23,907 bases of DNA, from positions 1 through 23,907 of the forward strand of contig JAYKIB010000134.1 of assembly GCA_035285005.1 (NCBI GenBank), given 5' to 3'. Each line of letters begins with the position of its first letter. Position 1 is the first letter of the stretch. Positions 14,094 through 21,212 of this stretch are shown here, piece after piece. The position numbers were made by a program, and so were the translations under genes. The DNA is from Prochlorothrix sp035285005. Lineage in GTDB: Bacteria; Cyanobacteriota; Cyanobacteriia; Prochlorotrichales; Prochlorotrichaceae. The notes below the pieces were generated by a model that saw only the letters and a list, made by a program, of their open reading frames with translations, searched no databases and was not told where the DNA came from.

Positions 14094-15053
14094 TTAATTA
14101 GGGGGATCGGTCAGCGGGGTGAGGTCCAGGTGATATTGATAGAGGGCCACGGGTCGATCGCCCGCTTTGAAGTAGTCCGGGTCCTGGGGGGAGAGATAAA
14201 TGGCCGTGAGCTGGGTGGCGCTGATGTGGGGGGGATGGGCGGACCGATCGATCGGGGTGGAATCCGGCACAGGGTCGGACACGGACTGGGACGGAGTGGT
14301 GATGTGGGTGTAGGCGGTTGTGGTTTCCACCCGATTCAGGAATGGACCCGGTAACCCTCTAAAAATCTGCTGGGAGAGTTCGGTGGCGATAAACTGGTCC
14401 GGGCTGGGGGTTTCCGTGGCGCGATCGGTCACGACTGTTAAAACTTGAATATTTTCGGGCAGTTTCGTCAACTGCTCATTGGGGTTTTGGGGATTCACCT
14501 TCACACTAATTACGCCTTGGTCGCCTAGGTAGGCTTGGGCGATGTGGAAGCCATTAAAGACGCGATCGGCAACGACCTGGGAAACAGGACGGGTGGGAAG
14601 GAGCAAAAATCGTTCTAAACGGCTGGGGGGTGGAGTTTGGGAAACAAAGCGGACGGGAAAGGTGACGGTTTCATTGAGGGCGGTTTTATTGCGATCGAAG
14701 CCCGGTGTGATCACCTCGGGGGCGAGGGGGGCCTGTTGGTCCAGCAGGGTGCTGGTCACTTGCCAGGTACCTTCAAACCAGTCGGGATAGATTAGGTCCT
14801 CACCGCGAACGGGTTGGGTGATGGGGAGGCTGGTCCATTGGGGAAAGCGATCGAAGCGATCGGCGAGGGATCCGGCATGGGTTGGGCCGGGGCCGAGGAT
14901 ACAGAGTCCCAGATAAATGCCCAGGCTAGACCCGATGATCTTTGCCCCATTGTGGGGGGTTAGTCTGGCAAGCAGTCTTCTTCCCCCGGTCCATGGCCCT
15001 AGGGTATGAACCACAAAACGTCGAAGCCAACGAACAAACAACAGCATCAGCAC
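14094..15053 (-). CDS. Probable exported/lumenal protein of a cyanobacterial conserved family
   Basis: A 319-residue protein. After a basic N terminus with arginine pairs, residues about 38-61 are hydrophobic (IIGSSLGIYLGLCILG), ending in THAGSLA, a plausible signal peptidase site, so the body is probably in the periplasm or thylakoid lumen. The mature start FPQWTSLPITQPVRGEDLIYPDW + FEGTW is striking and recalls an uncharacterised family shared by cyanobacteria and plastids (I think DUF6816), in which the RGEDLIYPDWFEGTW core is conserved. The length and beta-rich look suggest a lipocalin- or NTF2-like fold, but that is a guess. A Thr/Ser/Pro-rich loop lies near residues 245-275. Start choice between Met 1 and Met 3 is open. 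It is divergent from the small gene at 15486. Confidence 0.75.
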   Translation of the reverse strand: MLMLLFVRWLRRFVVHTLGPWTGGRRLLARLTPHNGAKIIGSSLGIYLGLCILGPGPTHAGSLADRFDRFPQWTSLPITQPVRGEDLIYPDWFEGTWQVTSTLLDQQAPLAPEVITPGFDRNKTALNETVTFPVRFVSQTPPPSRLERFLLLPTRPVSQVVADRVFNGFHIAQAYLGDQGVISVKVNPQNPNEQLTKLPENIQVLTVVTDRATETPSPDQFIATELSQQIFRGLPGPFLNRVETTTAYTHITTPSQSVSDPVPDSTPIDRSAHPPHISATQLTAIYLSPQDPDYFKAGDRPVALYQYHLDLTPLTDPPN

Positions 15054-15485
15054 AGCGATGGGTGGGTGGACAGCTTTAAGCCTAGCGAAGTTCGGCCTGC
15101 GTTCGTCTCCCAGGCCCAGGTTTGCTTCAGTTTTGTCAACTTTTCTCGCAAATCAGAGGGGGATTCAGGGCGAGAGCAGGGGGGGTGGCGATCGATCGGG
15201 TGCCTTGGCAAGGGCGAACTTTCCCGAACAATTCACCGGGATCCCGGCGTGTACAGCCTTGGAAATCAAAATCCTTGTGTACAATACAGGGGAGCAGTCC
15301 CACGGATACCATGTTTTTGTAGGGCACCTACGGGGAACTTGACACCCTTGCCCACCCCAACGACTTGCCCGTTGCCGTAGGACTGCACATCCGGGAGACC
15401 CCCTTGGCGATCCTCAAAACAAACTTTACTGAATCCCCTGAATGCCCAATTTTTGACCACCCTTGAATCACTGGAGGTGAGAACC
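15054..15485. other. Gene-free spacer between divergent genes
   Basis: This 432-bp region has only short overlapping open frames with no protein character. TGTACAAT at 15278-15285 could be a -10 element for the gene at 15486 (poor -35), and TTGACA occurs near 15349 without a partner. No family repeat is present. GAGGTGA at about 15476-15482 is the ribosome-binding site of the next gene. Confidence 0.45.
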
Positions 15486-15875
15486 ATGACAAACACCCTG
15501 AAGCGCCAAGGTTCACCGCGCCAAGATCTTCCTCGGCCTGACCTTCCGAAACGCTCAGATGCTGTAGTAATTGAACTCGCCCATGGGGTGGTAGCCCGTA
15601 CTTCCGTTGCGCCGATGAATCATTCCGCGTTGCGATCGGGCTTTGCTGGACAACCGGCTAATCCACGTTGGAATGCGTCTAAGGTCGTGGCCTGGAAAAC
15701 AGGTCGGCAGTGGCGATCGGCCCTAGCACGGGGTGAAATGATCGTGCGCCCGTCGGATTCGATGTTGGTCCCGGTGGTTAATCAGCCGGTGAAGGCCCAT
15801 TGGCAGGTGGGACCGTTTTGTTTCCTGCGGGATGCATTTAGCCGTCGCCATAAATCGGCAACGCCAACCTCTTGA
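15486..15875 (+). CDS. Small basic protein of unknown function
   Basis: A 129-residue protein starting at ATG 15486, which has an excellent Shine-Dalgarno (GAGGTGA, a few nt upstream); an earlier in-frame start at 15453 is less likely. The N terminus is unstructured and basic with two near-copies of RxDLP. The middle is the best-looking conserved block: NPRWNASKVVAWKTGRQWR + SALARGEMIVRPSDSMLVPV, rich in Trp, Arg and Lys, which could bind nucleic acid or a large complex. The C terminus (FCFLRDAFSRRHK) is also basic. There is no signal peptide and no membrane segment. I do not recognise a named domain, though the central block gives the impression of a cyanobacterium-specific family. It is monocistronic and followed by two strong hairpins. 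Confidence 0.7.
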   Translation: MTNTLKRQGSPRQDLPRPDLPKRSDAVVIELAHGVVARTSVAPMNHSALRSGFAGQPANPRWNASKVVAWKTGRQWRSALARGEMIVRPSDSMLVPVVNQPVKAHWQVGPFCFLRDAFSRRHKSATPTS

Positions 15876-15926
15876 GGGATAGGGCAGTTGCCCGATGGCT
15901 CAATGGCTAAGGGCATGTTTGAAGAG

Positions 15927-15953
15927 TGGCCCTCGCTATGCGGGCGGGGGCCA
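15927..15953. other. GC-rich hairpin in convergent spacer
   Basis: TGGCCC (15927-15932) pairs with GGGCCA (15948-15953), with CGC/GCG pairing near the TAT loop. Its core, CCCTCGC...GCGGGGG-like, resembles the hairpins at 5669 and 16009. It lies 52 bp after the small gene's stop. Confidence 0.45.
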
Positions 15954-16008
15954 TTGCTTAGTTCTGGTGCTGGGCTCCGGTGCTGAAGGCCAACGTATAG
16001 GCGTCCCT

Positions 16009-16047
16009 GGGGCGAAAATCCCCCGCTGTGCGGGGGATTTTCGCCCC
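16009..16047. terminator. Very strong hairpin between convergent genes, probable bidirectional terminator
   Basis: A perfect 18-bp stem: GGGGCGAAAATCCCCCGC (16009-16026) pairs with GCGGGGGATTTTCGCCCC (16030-16047) around a TGT loop. It lies midway between the small gene (stop 15875) and the ABC exporter (stop 16091), which converge. No T-run follows on either strand, so it may be a stability element or repeat rather than a classical intrinsic terminator. Confidence 0.6.
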
Positions 16048-16090
16048 TATTGGGTTTGAATTGGAGGGGTCTGTATGATGTGCCCTGCTC

Positions 16091-18025
16091 CTATTCTTGG
16101 CCTAACATTTGCAGCTTGTAGAGACTGGCATAGAGTCCACCCTGGTCAAGGAGCTGTTCGTGATTGCCGGACTCAACGAGGCGGCCCTGCTTAAGCACAA
16201 GGATCCGATCGACCTTGCGAATGGTGGAGAGACGGTGGGCCACAATGATGGCTGTGCGATTGACCAAGAGCCGATCGAGCGCTTCTTGGACCCAACTTTC
16301 AGTGCCCACATCTAAATTTGAGGTGGCTTCGTCCAGAATCAGAATTTGGGGATTGCGCACGGCGACCCGCGCAAAGGCAAGGAGTTGTTTTTGACCAGCG
16401 GACAGATTGGTGCCGCGTTGCCGTAGCTCCGTGTCGTAGCCCTGGGGGAGATCTTCAATAAATCGATCGACATTCATGCTACGCGCCGCCGCCTGGATTG
16501 TGTCGCGATCGTAGGACTCACCCAGGCTAATGTTACTCTTCACATCCCCAGCAAAAACAAAGCCATCCTGCAAGATCACGCCTAAATAGCGCCGTAACTC
16601 ACTTTGGGCCAGGTCTCGCACATCAACCCCATCAATCATCACCTGTCCTTCCGTCGCCTCGTACAGACGGCAGAGGAGACGGATAATCGAACTTTTGCCG
16701 GCACCTGTGGGACCCACGAGGGCAACTTTCTCGCCGGGTTGGATGGTGAAGTCGAGATCGTGGAGGACAAATTCACCGGGCTTGTAGGCCAAACTCACCT
16801 TTTCAAAGCGAATTTCTCCGCTGTGCTGAGCATTTGGGATGTTGAAAGCTGGGATGTGGGGATCCGGGGCAAGATCGGCGGTGTGGTGGGGGCGAGGTGC
16901 GGTGGGGGTAGCCGGGGAGAGGGCAGCAACGGCACTGGAGGTGTGTCCGGGTGTTAGGGTTTGGCGCTGGTGGGGATCTTGGATCTCGATCGGCTCGTTG
17001 AGCAGGTCCGCGACCCGTTCCACTGCGGTGAGGCCGGACTGAATGGCGGTGAATTTCTCTGCCAGCTGCCGGAGGGGGTCGAAAACCCGTTGGGAAAAGA
17101 GAATAAAAGAGGCTAGGGTGCCTAGGGTGAGAGTCTCTCCCTCAACGAGCCAACCTCCCATCCACAGTACGCCACCGATGGCCACCAACGAGACCCATTC
17201 CAATGTGGCTGAAATGGCGGAATCGTGGAAAATTGTTTTATCCACCGCTTTGATATAGCGCTGATTCGTCACCCGAAACTGCTCGGCATTGAAGCGCTCC
17301 CGCCGGAAGATTTGCACCACCCCGATGCCCAAAATATTTTCCTGGAGGCTGGCATTCAGCTGGGAGAGTTCTTCCCGGGCTCGGTAGTTAGCTTTGCGGT
17401 ACTGCTGCTGAAAGTAAAGCATGAGGGCCGTGACGGGCAGGAGCAGCAATAGCAGGAGGGTGGCCAGTTTCCACTGCAAGGTGAACATGGCCCCGGTGAC
17501 AATGATTAACGACAGGAGATCGCTGACGATGCCGATCGCGCCGGTGGAGAAGACATCACCGAGGGCTTCCACATCACTGGTGAGGCGGGTGATGAGTTTG
17601 CCGACGGGGGTGCGATCGTAGAAACGCACGGCTAGGGCTGTCACATGGTCGAACAAATCGTTGCGAATGGCAGCGGTAATTTGTTGGCCGACTTCCTGGA
17701 CGAGGTAGCCCTGGATTCCTCGGAAGGCAAGGCGCACGGCGATCGTGACAAGGAGGAAGAGACTCAGCAGGTTCAATCCGTCCTGGAGGGGTCGATCGCT
17801 GAGCCAAGTCCAGGTGGATTCTCCCCGAATGAGGGAGATGGCTTGGCCGACGATAATGGGCTGGATAGCCCCGGCGATCGCGAGGGGAACCAGGAGAATC
17901 AGAGAAATTGCTAAGAGGCGGCCACTTTTGCGGGCATAGGGGACCAGACGTAGGAACAGTCTCCAGTCGCTTTCGCGGGGGCGGGAGTTGGGGAGCGCAC
18001 TTGGGGTCACGGTGGGCATTAACAA
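16091..18025 (-). CDS. ABC exporter half-transporter (membrane domain fused to ATPase)
   Basis: A 644-residue MsbA/BmrA-type ABC exporter that works as a dimer. Residues about 35-330 hold the six-helix membrane domain. The ATPase domain shows Walker A GPTGAGKSS (438-446), Q-loop Q486, signature LSAGQ (541-545), Walker B ILILDE (561-566) and H-loop His in VAHRLST (H597), so it should hydrolyse ATP. The signature has Ala in place of the first Gly of LSGGQ, a common tolerated change. Between the two domains, about residues 350-402 are a Pro/His/Ala-rich linker longer than usual. No partner subunit or accessory gene is adjacent, so a homodimer is likely. The substrate (lipid, peptide or drug) is unknown. 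Starts at 18025 or 18019 are equally possible. Confidence 0.93.
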   Translation of the reverse strand: MLMPTVTPSALPNSRPRESDWRLFLRLVPYARKSGRLLAISLILLVPLAIAGAIQPIIVGQAISLIRGESTWTWLSDRPLQDGLNLLSLFLLVTIAVRLAFRGIQGYLVQEVGQQITAAIRNDLFDHVTALAVRFYDRTPVGKLITRLTSDVEALGDVFSTGAIGIVSDLLSLIIVTGAMFTLQWKLATLLLLLLLPVTALMLYFQQQYRKANYRAREELSQLNASLQENILGIGVVQIFRRERFNAEQFRVTNQRYIKAVDKTIFHDSAISATLEWVSLVAIGGVLWMGGWLVEGETLTLGTLASFILFSQRVFDPLRQLAEKFTAIQSGLTAVERVADLLNEPIEIQDPHQRQTLTPGHTSSAVAALSPATPTAPRPHHTADLAPDPHIPAFNIPNAQHSGEIRFEKVSLAYKPGEFVLHDLDFTIQPGEKVALVGPTGAGKSSIIRLLCRLYEATEGQVMIDGVDVRDLAQSELRRYLGVILQDGFVFAGDVKSNISLGESYDRDTIQAAARSMNVDRFIEDLPQGYDTELRQRGTNLSAGQKQLLAFARVAVRNPQILILDEATSNLDVGTESWVQEALDRLLVNRTAIIVAHRLSTIRKVDRILVLKQGRLVESGNHEQLLDQGGLYASLYKLQMLGQE

Positions 18026-18052
18026 TCCTTTACATGTTTACCTTACCCTATT

Positions 18053-18150
18053 GGGCACCTCGAAAAATTCAAATTTCGACCGTAGTGCCCACGGCAGAAT
18101 CAGGGGTGTGGCAGGCGGCTTTGCCGCCTGCCACAATTAATCGAGGTGCC
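18053..18150 (+). repeat. Palindromic MITE-like repeat, best-preserved copy
   Basis: A 98-bp element starting GGGCACCTCGAAAAATTC and ending CACAATTAATCGAGGTGCC, with a perfect central hairpin in which GTGGCAGGCGGC pairs with GCCGCCTGCCAC. The 5-bp CTATT lies directly before (18048-18052) and directly after (18151-18155), a clean target-site duplication. It is 28 bp upstream of the ABC exporter start, so it occupies the gene's promoter or leader. Confidence 0.85.
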
Positions 18151-18299
18151 CTATTGGTGCAAAATCCTAGGGGTGCAAATGCGGATGCGGGAGCGTTGGG
18201 GCATCCCTCTGTAGGGCGCGGGAGTAAGGTTTGGAGTGTGCAGTCTAGGGAGATCCGGAGTCAGGTCTGGACCTCGTTGACGGACAAAAGATGTGGCAT

Positions 18300-18327
18300 G
18301 GGGCGCGAAAACCGCGCCTCTACCCCC
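18300..18327. repeat. Short GC-rich palindromic repeat
   Basis: GGGGCGCGAAAACCGCGCC followed by TCTACCCCC; GGCGCG pairs with CGCGCC around AAAA. Related sequences lie at 10210 and, inverted, at 20843. It is in the gene-free stretch 18151-18351 between the ABC exporter start and the psb30 terminator, where I see nothing else. Confidence 0.5.
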
Positions 18328-18351
18328 TAACTTGGGGCAGCTCTGGCCATT

Positions 18352-18380
18352 AAAAAACCCCCCTCCAAGGTGGAGACGGG
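18352..18380 (-). terminator. Intrinsic terminator after psb30
   Basis: On the minus strand CCCGTCTCCA and TGGAGGGGGG pair (one G-T pair, one mismatch) around a CCT loop and run straight into TTTTTT. It lies 46 bp past the psb30 stop and is well placed to end that short transcript. Confidence 0.75.
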
Positions 18381-18425
18381 TCGCAGCTATGAACAATGTT
18401 TGCCCAGGCAAACATGTCCCCTGAT

Positions 18426-18542
18426 CTAGCTCTGTTGGGTAGAGGCTAAAAAGATCACAACGGGACCAGCCAGGATAATCATCCCGAGAATGCCCAATTG
18501 GATAATCACTTCGACATTCAGGGCACCGAGTACAGAAATCAT
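18426..18542 (-). CDS. psb30: Photosystem II reaction centre protein Psb30 (Ycf12)
   Basis: A 38-residue single-span membrane protein read on the minus strand from ATG 18542 to TAG at 18426. The sequence has the Psb30 pattern LNVEVIIQLGILGM, then IILAGPVVIFL: an Asn-x-Glu-x-Ile-x-Gln-Leu N terminus entering the membrane and an Ala-Gly-Pro-x-Val-Ile motif near the end of the helix. Psb30 is a small peripheral subunit of photosystem II near cytochrome b559 that stabilises the complex. AGGAG lies 11 nt upstream of the start and an intrinsic terminator 46 bp downstream, which supports a real independent gene. It is isolated from other photosystem genes, as is usual in cyanobacteria. The tail, ASTQQS, is more polar than in many homologues. 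Identification is by motif memory only. Confidence 0.85.
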   Translation of the reverse strand: MISVLGALNVEVIIQLGILGMIILAGPVVIFLASTQQS

Positions 18543-18694
18543 AAAACCGATATCTCCTAAAGCGAGCTAAGAGAGACAACTTCACCGCCTCTAATCTTAG
18601 CGGTCAAGCGTCATCTTGATTTAAGCTTTTTCACAAAACTCCACGAAACTTGCCAAAATTGCGACCCTAGTCTAAGTGTGCGGTGGCGGGGGCC

Positions 18695-19030
18695 TTAGCG
18701 GGTGCGGTTGAGGGCCGTGACCCGCTCGCCTGTGCCCAGGAGTCCTTCCACTTGGAGGGGAGAGAGTACGGGTTTGACTGCGATGCGGGTGACATTCTGG
18801 GTGTTAATACAGACGGTTTCTTCAGACAGTTGTAAAAAAATCCAAGGCTGTTTCAGCAAGCCTTGAATTTGCTGTCGGAGGTTTTCTACGGCGTTTCCAT
18901 AGCCTGCTCCACTGCCATTGTCCTCAGTTGTGGTGTCACCCTCGGCTTGGGTATAGACATTGAACGCCTCACTTTCTCCCCCAATGTAATGGACAATCAC
19001 CTGGGCTGTGGTTGCGCTGGTGCTGTACAT
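18695..19030 (-). CDS. Conserved-looking 111-residue cytosolic protein, function unknown
   Basis: A 111-residue protein with no signal or membrane segment. It opens with a beta-strand-like VIVHYIGGESEAFNVYTQ, has an acidic Gly/Thr/Asp-rich loop at about 31-45, a helix ENLRQQIQGLLKQPWIFLQL, and a strand ETVCINTQNVTRIAVKPV. The pattern of a PWIFLQL strand followed by INTQNVTRI resembles a small cyanobacterial family whose members carry a similar strand-helix-strand core; I cannot assign a role. GGGAG about 11 nt before ATG 19030 is a good ribosome-binding site. It starts 14 bp after the SpoIIM-family stop and is very probably the third gene of that operon. Confidence 0.75.
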   Translation of the reverse strand: MYSTSATTAQVIVHYIGGESEAFNVYTQAEGDTTTEDNGSGAGYGNAVENLRQQIQGLLKQPWIFLQLSEETVCINTQNVTRIAVKPVLSPLQVEGLLGTGERVTALNRTR

Positions 19031-19044
19031 AACGGTTCTTCTCC

Positions 19045-20001
19045 CTAACGGATCTCAGATCTATTACAGTAGGCCACTCCTCCCCCCAGTAAAGCTGTCC
19101 CGATAAGATATTTAAGAAAGTCTGGAATTGCGGGGTTCGGGGAAATAAACCCTTCAATGATGCCCGCAATCACGAAGAGGGGAAAGATGCCATAGACGAG
19201 CTGGGCAGCTTGGAGGCCCCGTTTGCGTAGGGCATCGCCGCGACCGTGGCGATCGGGAAAAAGGAGGCCCCGTGCCAAGAGGAGTCCTGCGCCTCCAGCA
19301 ATGAAAATGGCAGGAAGTTCAAGGGATCCGTGGGGGAAAACGAAGGCCCAAAAAGGGATAGCAAGGTTATTTTGGCCAACGAGGGTGGCGATCGCCCCGA
19401 TCAGAAGGCCATTGAAGAAGAGGATATAGAGGGTGAGGAGGCCAAAGGTCATGCCGCCGGCGATGGTTTTGAAGGCGACGGTGATGTTATTGACCATGAT
19501 GGTGCTGGAGGCCATGGGTTCCGTGCCAAGGATCGATCCCATCCACAGTTGTCCTTCGTCTTGGACCAGGTGAATTAGGGAGTCGGGAACCAGAAGCCGG
19601 AGAAAACGGGGATCTTGCCATGCAAACCACCAGCCCAGCACAGCTCCACCCAGAAAAATACCCGTAGCCAAGGCAATGTAGCCCCCAGCGGCCTGGAGGG
19701 CGGCGGGCAGTCCCCAGCGATAGAAGGTGATGAGGTTATGCCATTCTTCTCGCCTTGCACCTTGGTAGATCTGACTGTAGGCGCGGGTGGTGAGGGTTTG
19801 GAGATCGGTGATGAGGGTTGGGCCGAGTTGGGCACTGCGGGCACGGGCCAGATCGGCGGAAACCGATCGATATAGGCTGGCAAATTCTTTGACTTGGGTG
19901 GCTGAGAGGCGTTTGAGTCCGGTTTTCTCGGCTTGGCTGAGGAGTTTTTCTAGTTTGCGCCAACTGGCCTCACGACGTTCAATCCAACGTTTGATATTCA
20001 T
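19045..20001 (-). CDS. SpoIIM-family (stage II sporulation protein M-like, DUF95) membrane protein
   Basis: A 318-residue protein. An N-terminal amphipathic helical region (about 1-90, RREASWRKLEKLLSQAE, YRSVSADLARARS) precedes five or six membrane helices. The family signature FPHGSLELPAIFIAGGAGLLL is present at about 225-245. In Bacillus SpoIIM belongs to the peptidoglycan-remodelling complex of engulfment. In non-spore-formers such as cyanobacteria the role is unknown, often discussed as membrane or envelope remodelling or transport, so the name implies no sporulation. Its ATG overlaps the stop of the upstream TPR gene (ATGA, 19998-20001), indicating translational coupling and a joint function. 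Confidence 0.92.
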   Translation of the reverse strand: MNIKRWIERREASWRKLEKLLSQAEKTGLKRLSATQVKEFASLYRSVSADLARARSAQLGPTLITDLQTLTTRAYSQIYQGARREEWHNLITFYRWGLPAALQAAGGYIALATGIFLGGAVLGWWFAWQDPRFLRLLVPDSLIHLVQDEGQLWMGSILGTEPMASSTIMVNNITVAFKTIAGGMTFGLLTLYILFFNGLLIGAIATLVGQNNLAIPFWAFVFPHGSLELPAIFIAGGAGLLLARGLLFPDRHGRGDALRKRGLQAAQLVYGIFPLFVIAGIIEGFISPNPAIPDFLKYLIGTALLGGGVAYCNRSEIR

Positions 20002-20777
20002 GGGGTTTGGTCGAGGATGTGCTGGCTGGTGGCGACTTGGCTAGGGCTGAAGCCTGCTTCGATGAGATGTTCCAAAAATAGCCGATCGCCATAACGATGA
20101 TCCAGGGCTAGGGCTTGACCATAGGCTTGAAAAGTGGCGAGTCGATCGCCCTGTTGCCAGTGTCCAAGGGCAAGGGCGACGAAGGGGTGGGGATTGTGGG
20201 GTTCGCGATCGCAGGCGGCTTCGGCGGTGGCGATCGACCAGTGGCTGAGGCCGAGGCGCTCGAAGGCGAGGCTAAGGTTGTAGAAGGCGATTTCGTTGTC
20301 GGGATCGAGGAGGGCGGCTTGACTGTGGGTGGCGATCGATCGCCAGAGACGGCCCTGGACCAGGTAGACAATTCCGAGGGCGTTGAGGCTGGGCAGGTGG
20401 ACGGGATCTTGACGGAGGCTGGCTTCTAGGACTTGGGCGGCGGTGTGGCCCTGGCCGCTGAGGTGGAGGGTCCAGCCAAGAAGAACTTGGCCATTGAGGT
20501 TTTGGGGATCGTGGCGAACGGCTTCCCGGAAGGCGGCGATCGCGCCCGTGAGGTCGCCTTGCTGTCGTCGGGCGAGTCCTTCTAGGCGGTTGTCGGCGGC
20601 AGCTTGGGGGTTAATTTGGGAGGGGTTAATTTGAGCGGGGTTAATTTGGGAGGAAGTGGAGGGTTGGGCGTAGGCGGGAGGGTGATGCCAGGCGGATGTG
20701 AGGCTTAGCCCAACGTTGAGGCTGAGGCTGAGACTAAGACCAAGGAATAGGTTCCGGTGGAGGAGACGGTGCTGCAT
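19998..20777 (-). CDS. Exported TPR-repeat protein
   Basis: A 259-residue protein. The N terminus has a basic start and a hydrophobic core with a Ser-Leu repeat (LGLSLSLSLNVGLSL), then AYA at 35-37, a clear signal peptidase I site, so the mature protein should be periplasmic or lumenal. Residues about 41-55 are a short tandem repeat (QINPAQINPSQINP). From about residue 62 on there are about five TPR units (for example ARRQQGDLTGAIAAFREAV, LGIVYLVQGRLWRSIATHSQ), a fold that binds partner proteins. Its stop overlaps the SpoIIM-family start by 4 bp, so it leads the operon and may be the extracytoplasmic partner of that membrane protein. Confidence 0.88.
   Translation of the reverse strand: MQHRLLHRNLFLGLSLSLSLNVGLSLTSAWHHPPAYAQPSTSSQINPAQINPSQINPQAAADNRLEGLARRQQGDLTGAIAAFREAVRHDPQNLNGQVLLGWTLHLSGQGHTAAQVLEASLRQDPVHLPSLNALGIVYLVQGRLWRSIATHSQAALLDPDNEIAFYNLSLAFERLGLSHWSIATAEAACDREPHNPHPFVALALGHWQQGDRLATFQAYGQALALDHRYGDRLFLEHLIEAGFSPSQVATSQHILDQTP
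20607..20651 (-). repeat. Three 15-bp tandem repeats within the TPR gene
   Basis: GGGGTTAATTTGGGA, GGGGTTAATTTGAGC and GGGGTTAATTTGGGA at 20607-20621, 20622-20636 and 20637-20651. They encode QINP-x units in the linker after the signal peptide. The in-frame unit length means copy number could vary by slippage without breaking the gene. Confidence 0.9.
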
Positions 20778-20842
20778 AAGGACAACGGACAGGGAGGTTG
20801 AGACGGGTCAGAGAGAGGTTTGGCTGACCCAAAATATTGTCT

Positions 20843-20875
20843 GGGGCGCGGTTTTTGCGCCGCCTAGAAAGGGGC
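20843..20875. repeat. Short GC-rich palindromic repeat, inverted copy
   Basis: GGGGCGCGGTTTTTGCGCC, then GCCTAGAAAGGGGC; on the minus strand it reads GGCGCAAAAACCGCGCCCC, related to the copies at 18300 and 10210. It lies in the leader of the TPR operon. The following AAAACCCTGATTATGCCGTGG (from about 20877) matches the interior of the MITE-like repeat and may be a relic. Confidence 0.45.
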
Positions 20876-21003
20876 TAAAACCCTGATTATGCCGTGGCCA
20901 GATTTTTTATGAAACCACCCTGAGGTGAGAAGTTGTGGTGGGGGCTGTGGGGTGAGGTTGCCGGTTTCCCTATGCCGTAGATCGATATCTATCGGGATCT
21001 ATC

Positions 21004-21090
21004 GGGCACCTCGATCAATTGGGTTGGGCAGCTTTGCCGCCCAACCCAAACCCTGATCCTTGCGTGGGCTATCTCCCAAAATTCAGAATA
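21004..21090 (-). repeat. Palindromic MITE-like repeat, 3'-truncated copy
   Basis: Begins GGGCACCTCGATCAATTGGG, with the central hairpin GGGTTGGGC...GCCCAACCC and AAACCCTGATCCTTGC in the family's reverse order, then GTGGGCTATCTCCC and AAAATTCAG before similarity ends. The distal inverted end is missing. Its interior matches the copy at 4240, which is truncated on the same side. It sits between the TPR operon promoter region and the tRNA gene. Confidence 0.7.
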
Positions 21091-21140
21091 ATAAACCAAG
21101 GCGCTTCTCAGTCTGGAAGTGCTCCTGGGATATGAAGGTA

Positions 21141-21212
21141 TGGGCGATACTGGATTTGAACCAGTGGCCTCTTCCGTGTGAAGGAAGCGCGCTACCCCTG
21201 TGCTAATCGCCC
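21141..21212 (-). tRNA. tRNA-Val (CAC)
   Basis: A complete 72-nt cloverleaf on the minus strand. The acceptor stem is GGGCGAT/ATCGCCC with discriminator A, the D-loop region TTAGCACAGGGGTAGCGC, the anticodon arm CTTCC-TTCACAC-GGAAG with anticodon CAC, and the T arm ACTGG-TTCAAAT-CCAGT. CCA is not encoded. CAC reads GUG valine codons. It stands alone, with no adjacent tRNA or rRNA. Confidence 0.95.

Noticed and set aside
14069..14103. Possible further repeat end (GGGTCTCTCGATTAA) near the lumenal protein stop
   Set aside because: Only about 12 of 15 positions match a family end and no interior is present; too weak to call.
18151..18585. Minus-strand 144-residue frame
   Set aside because: It overlaps psb30 in a different register and crosses short repeats and the terminator; the 38-residue frame has the family pattern and proper signals.
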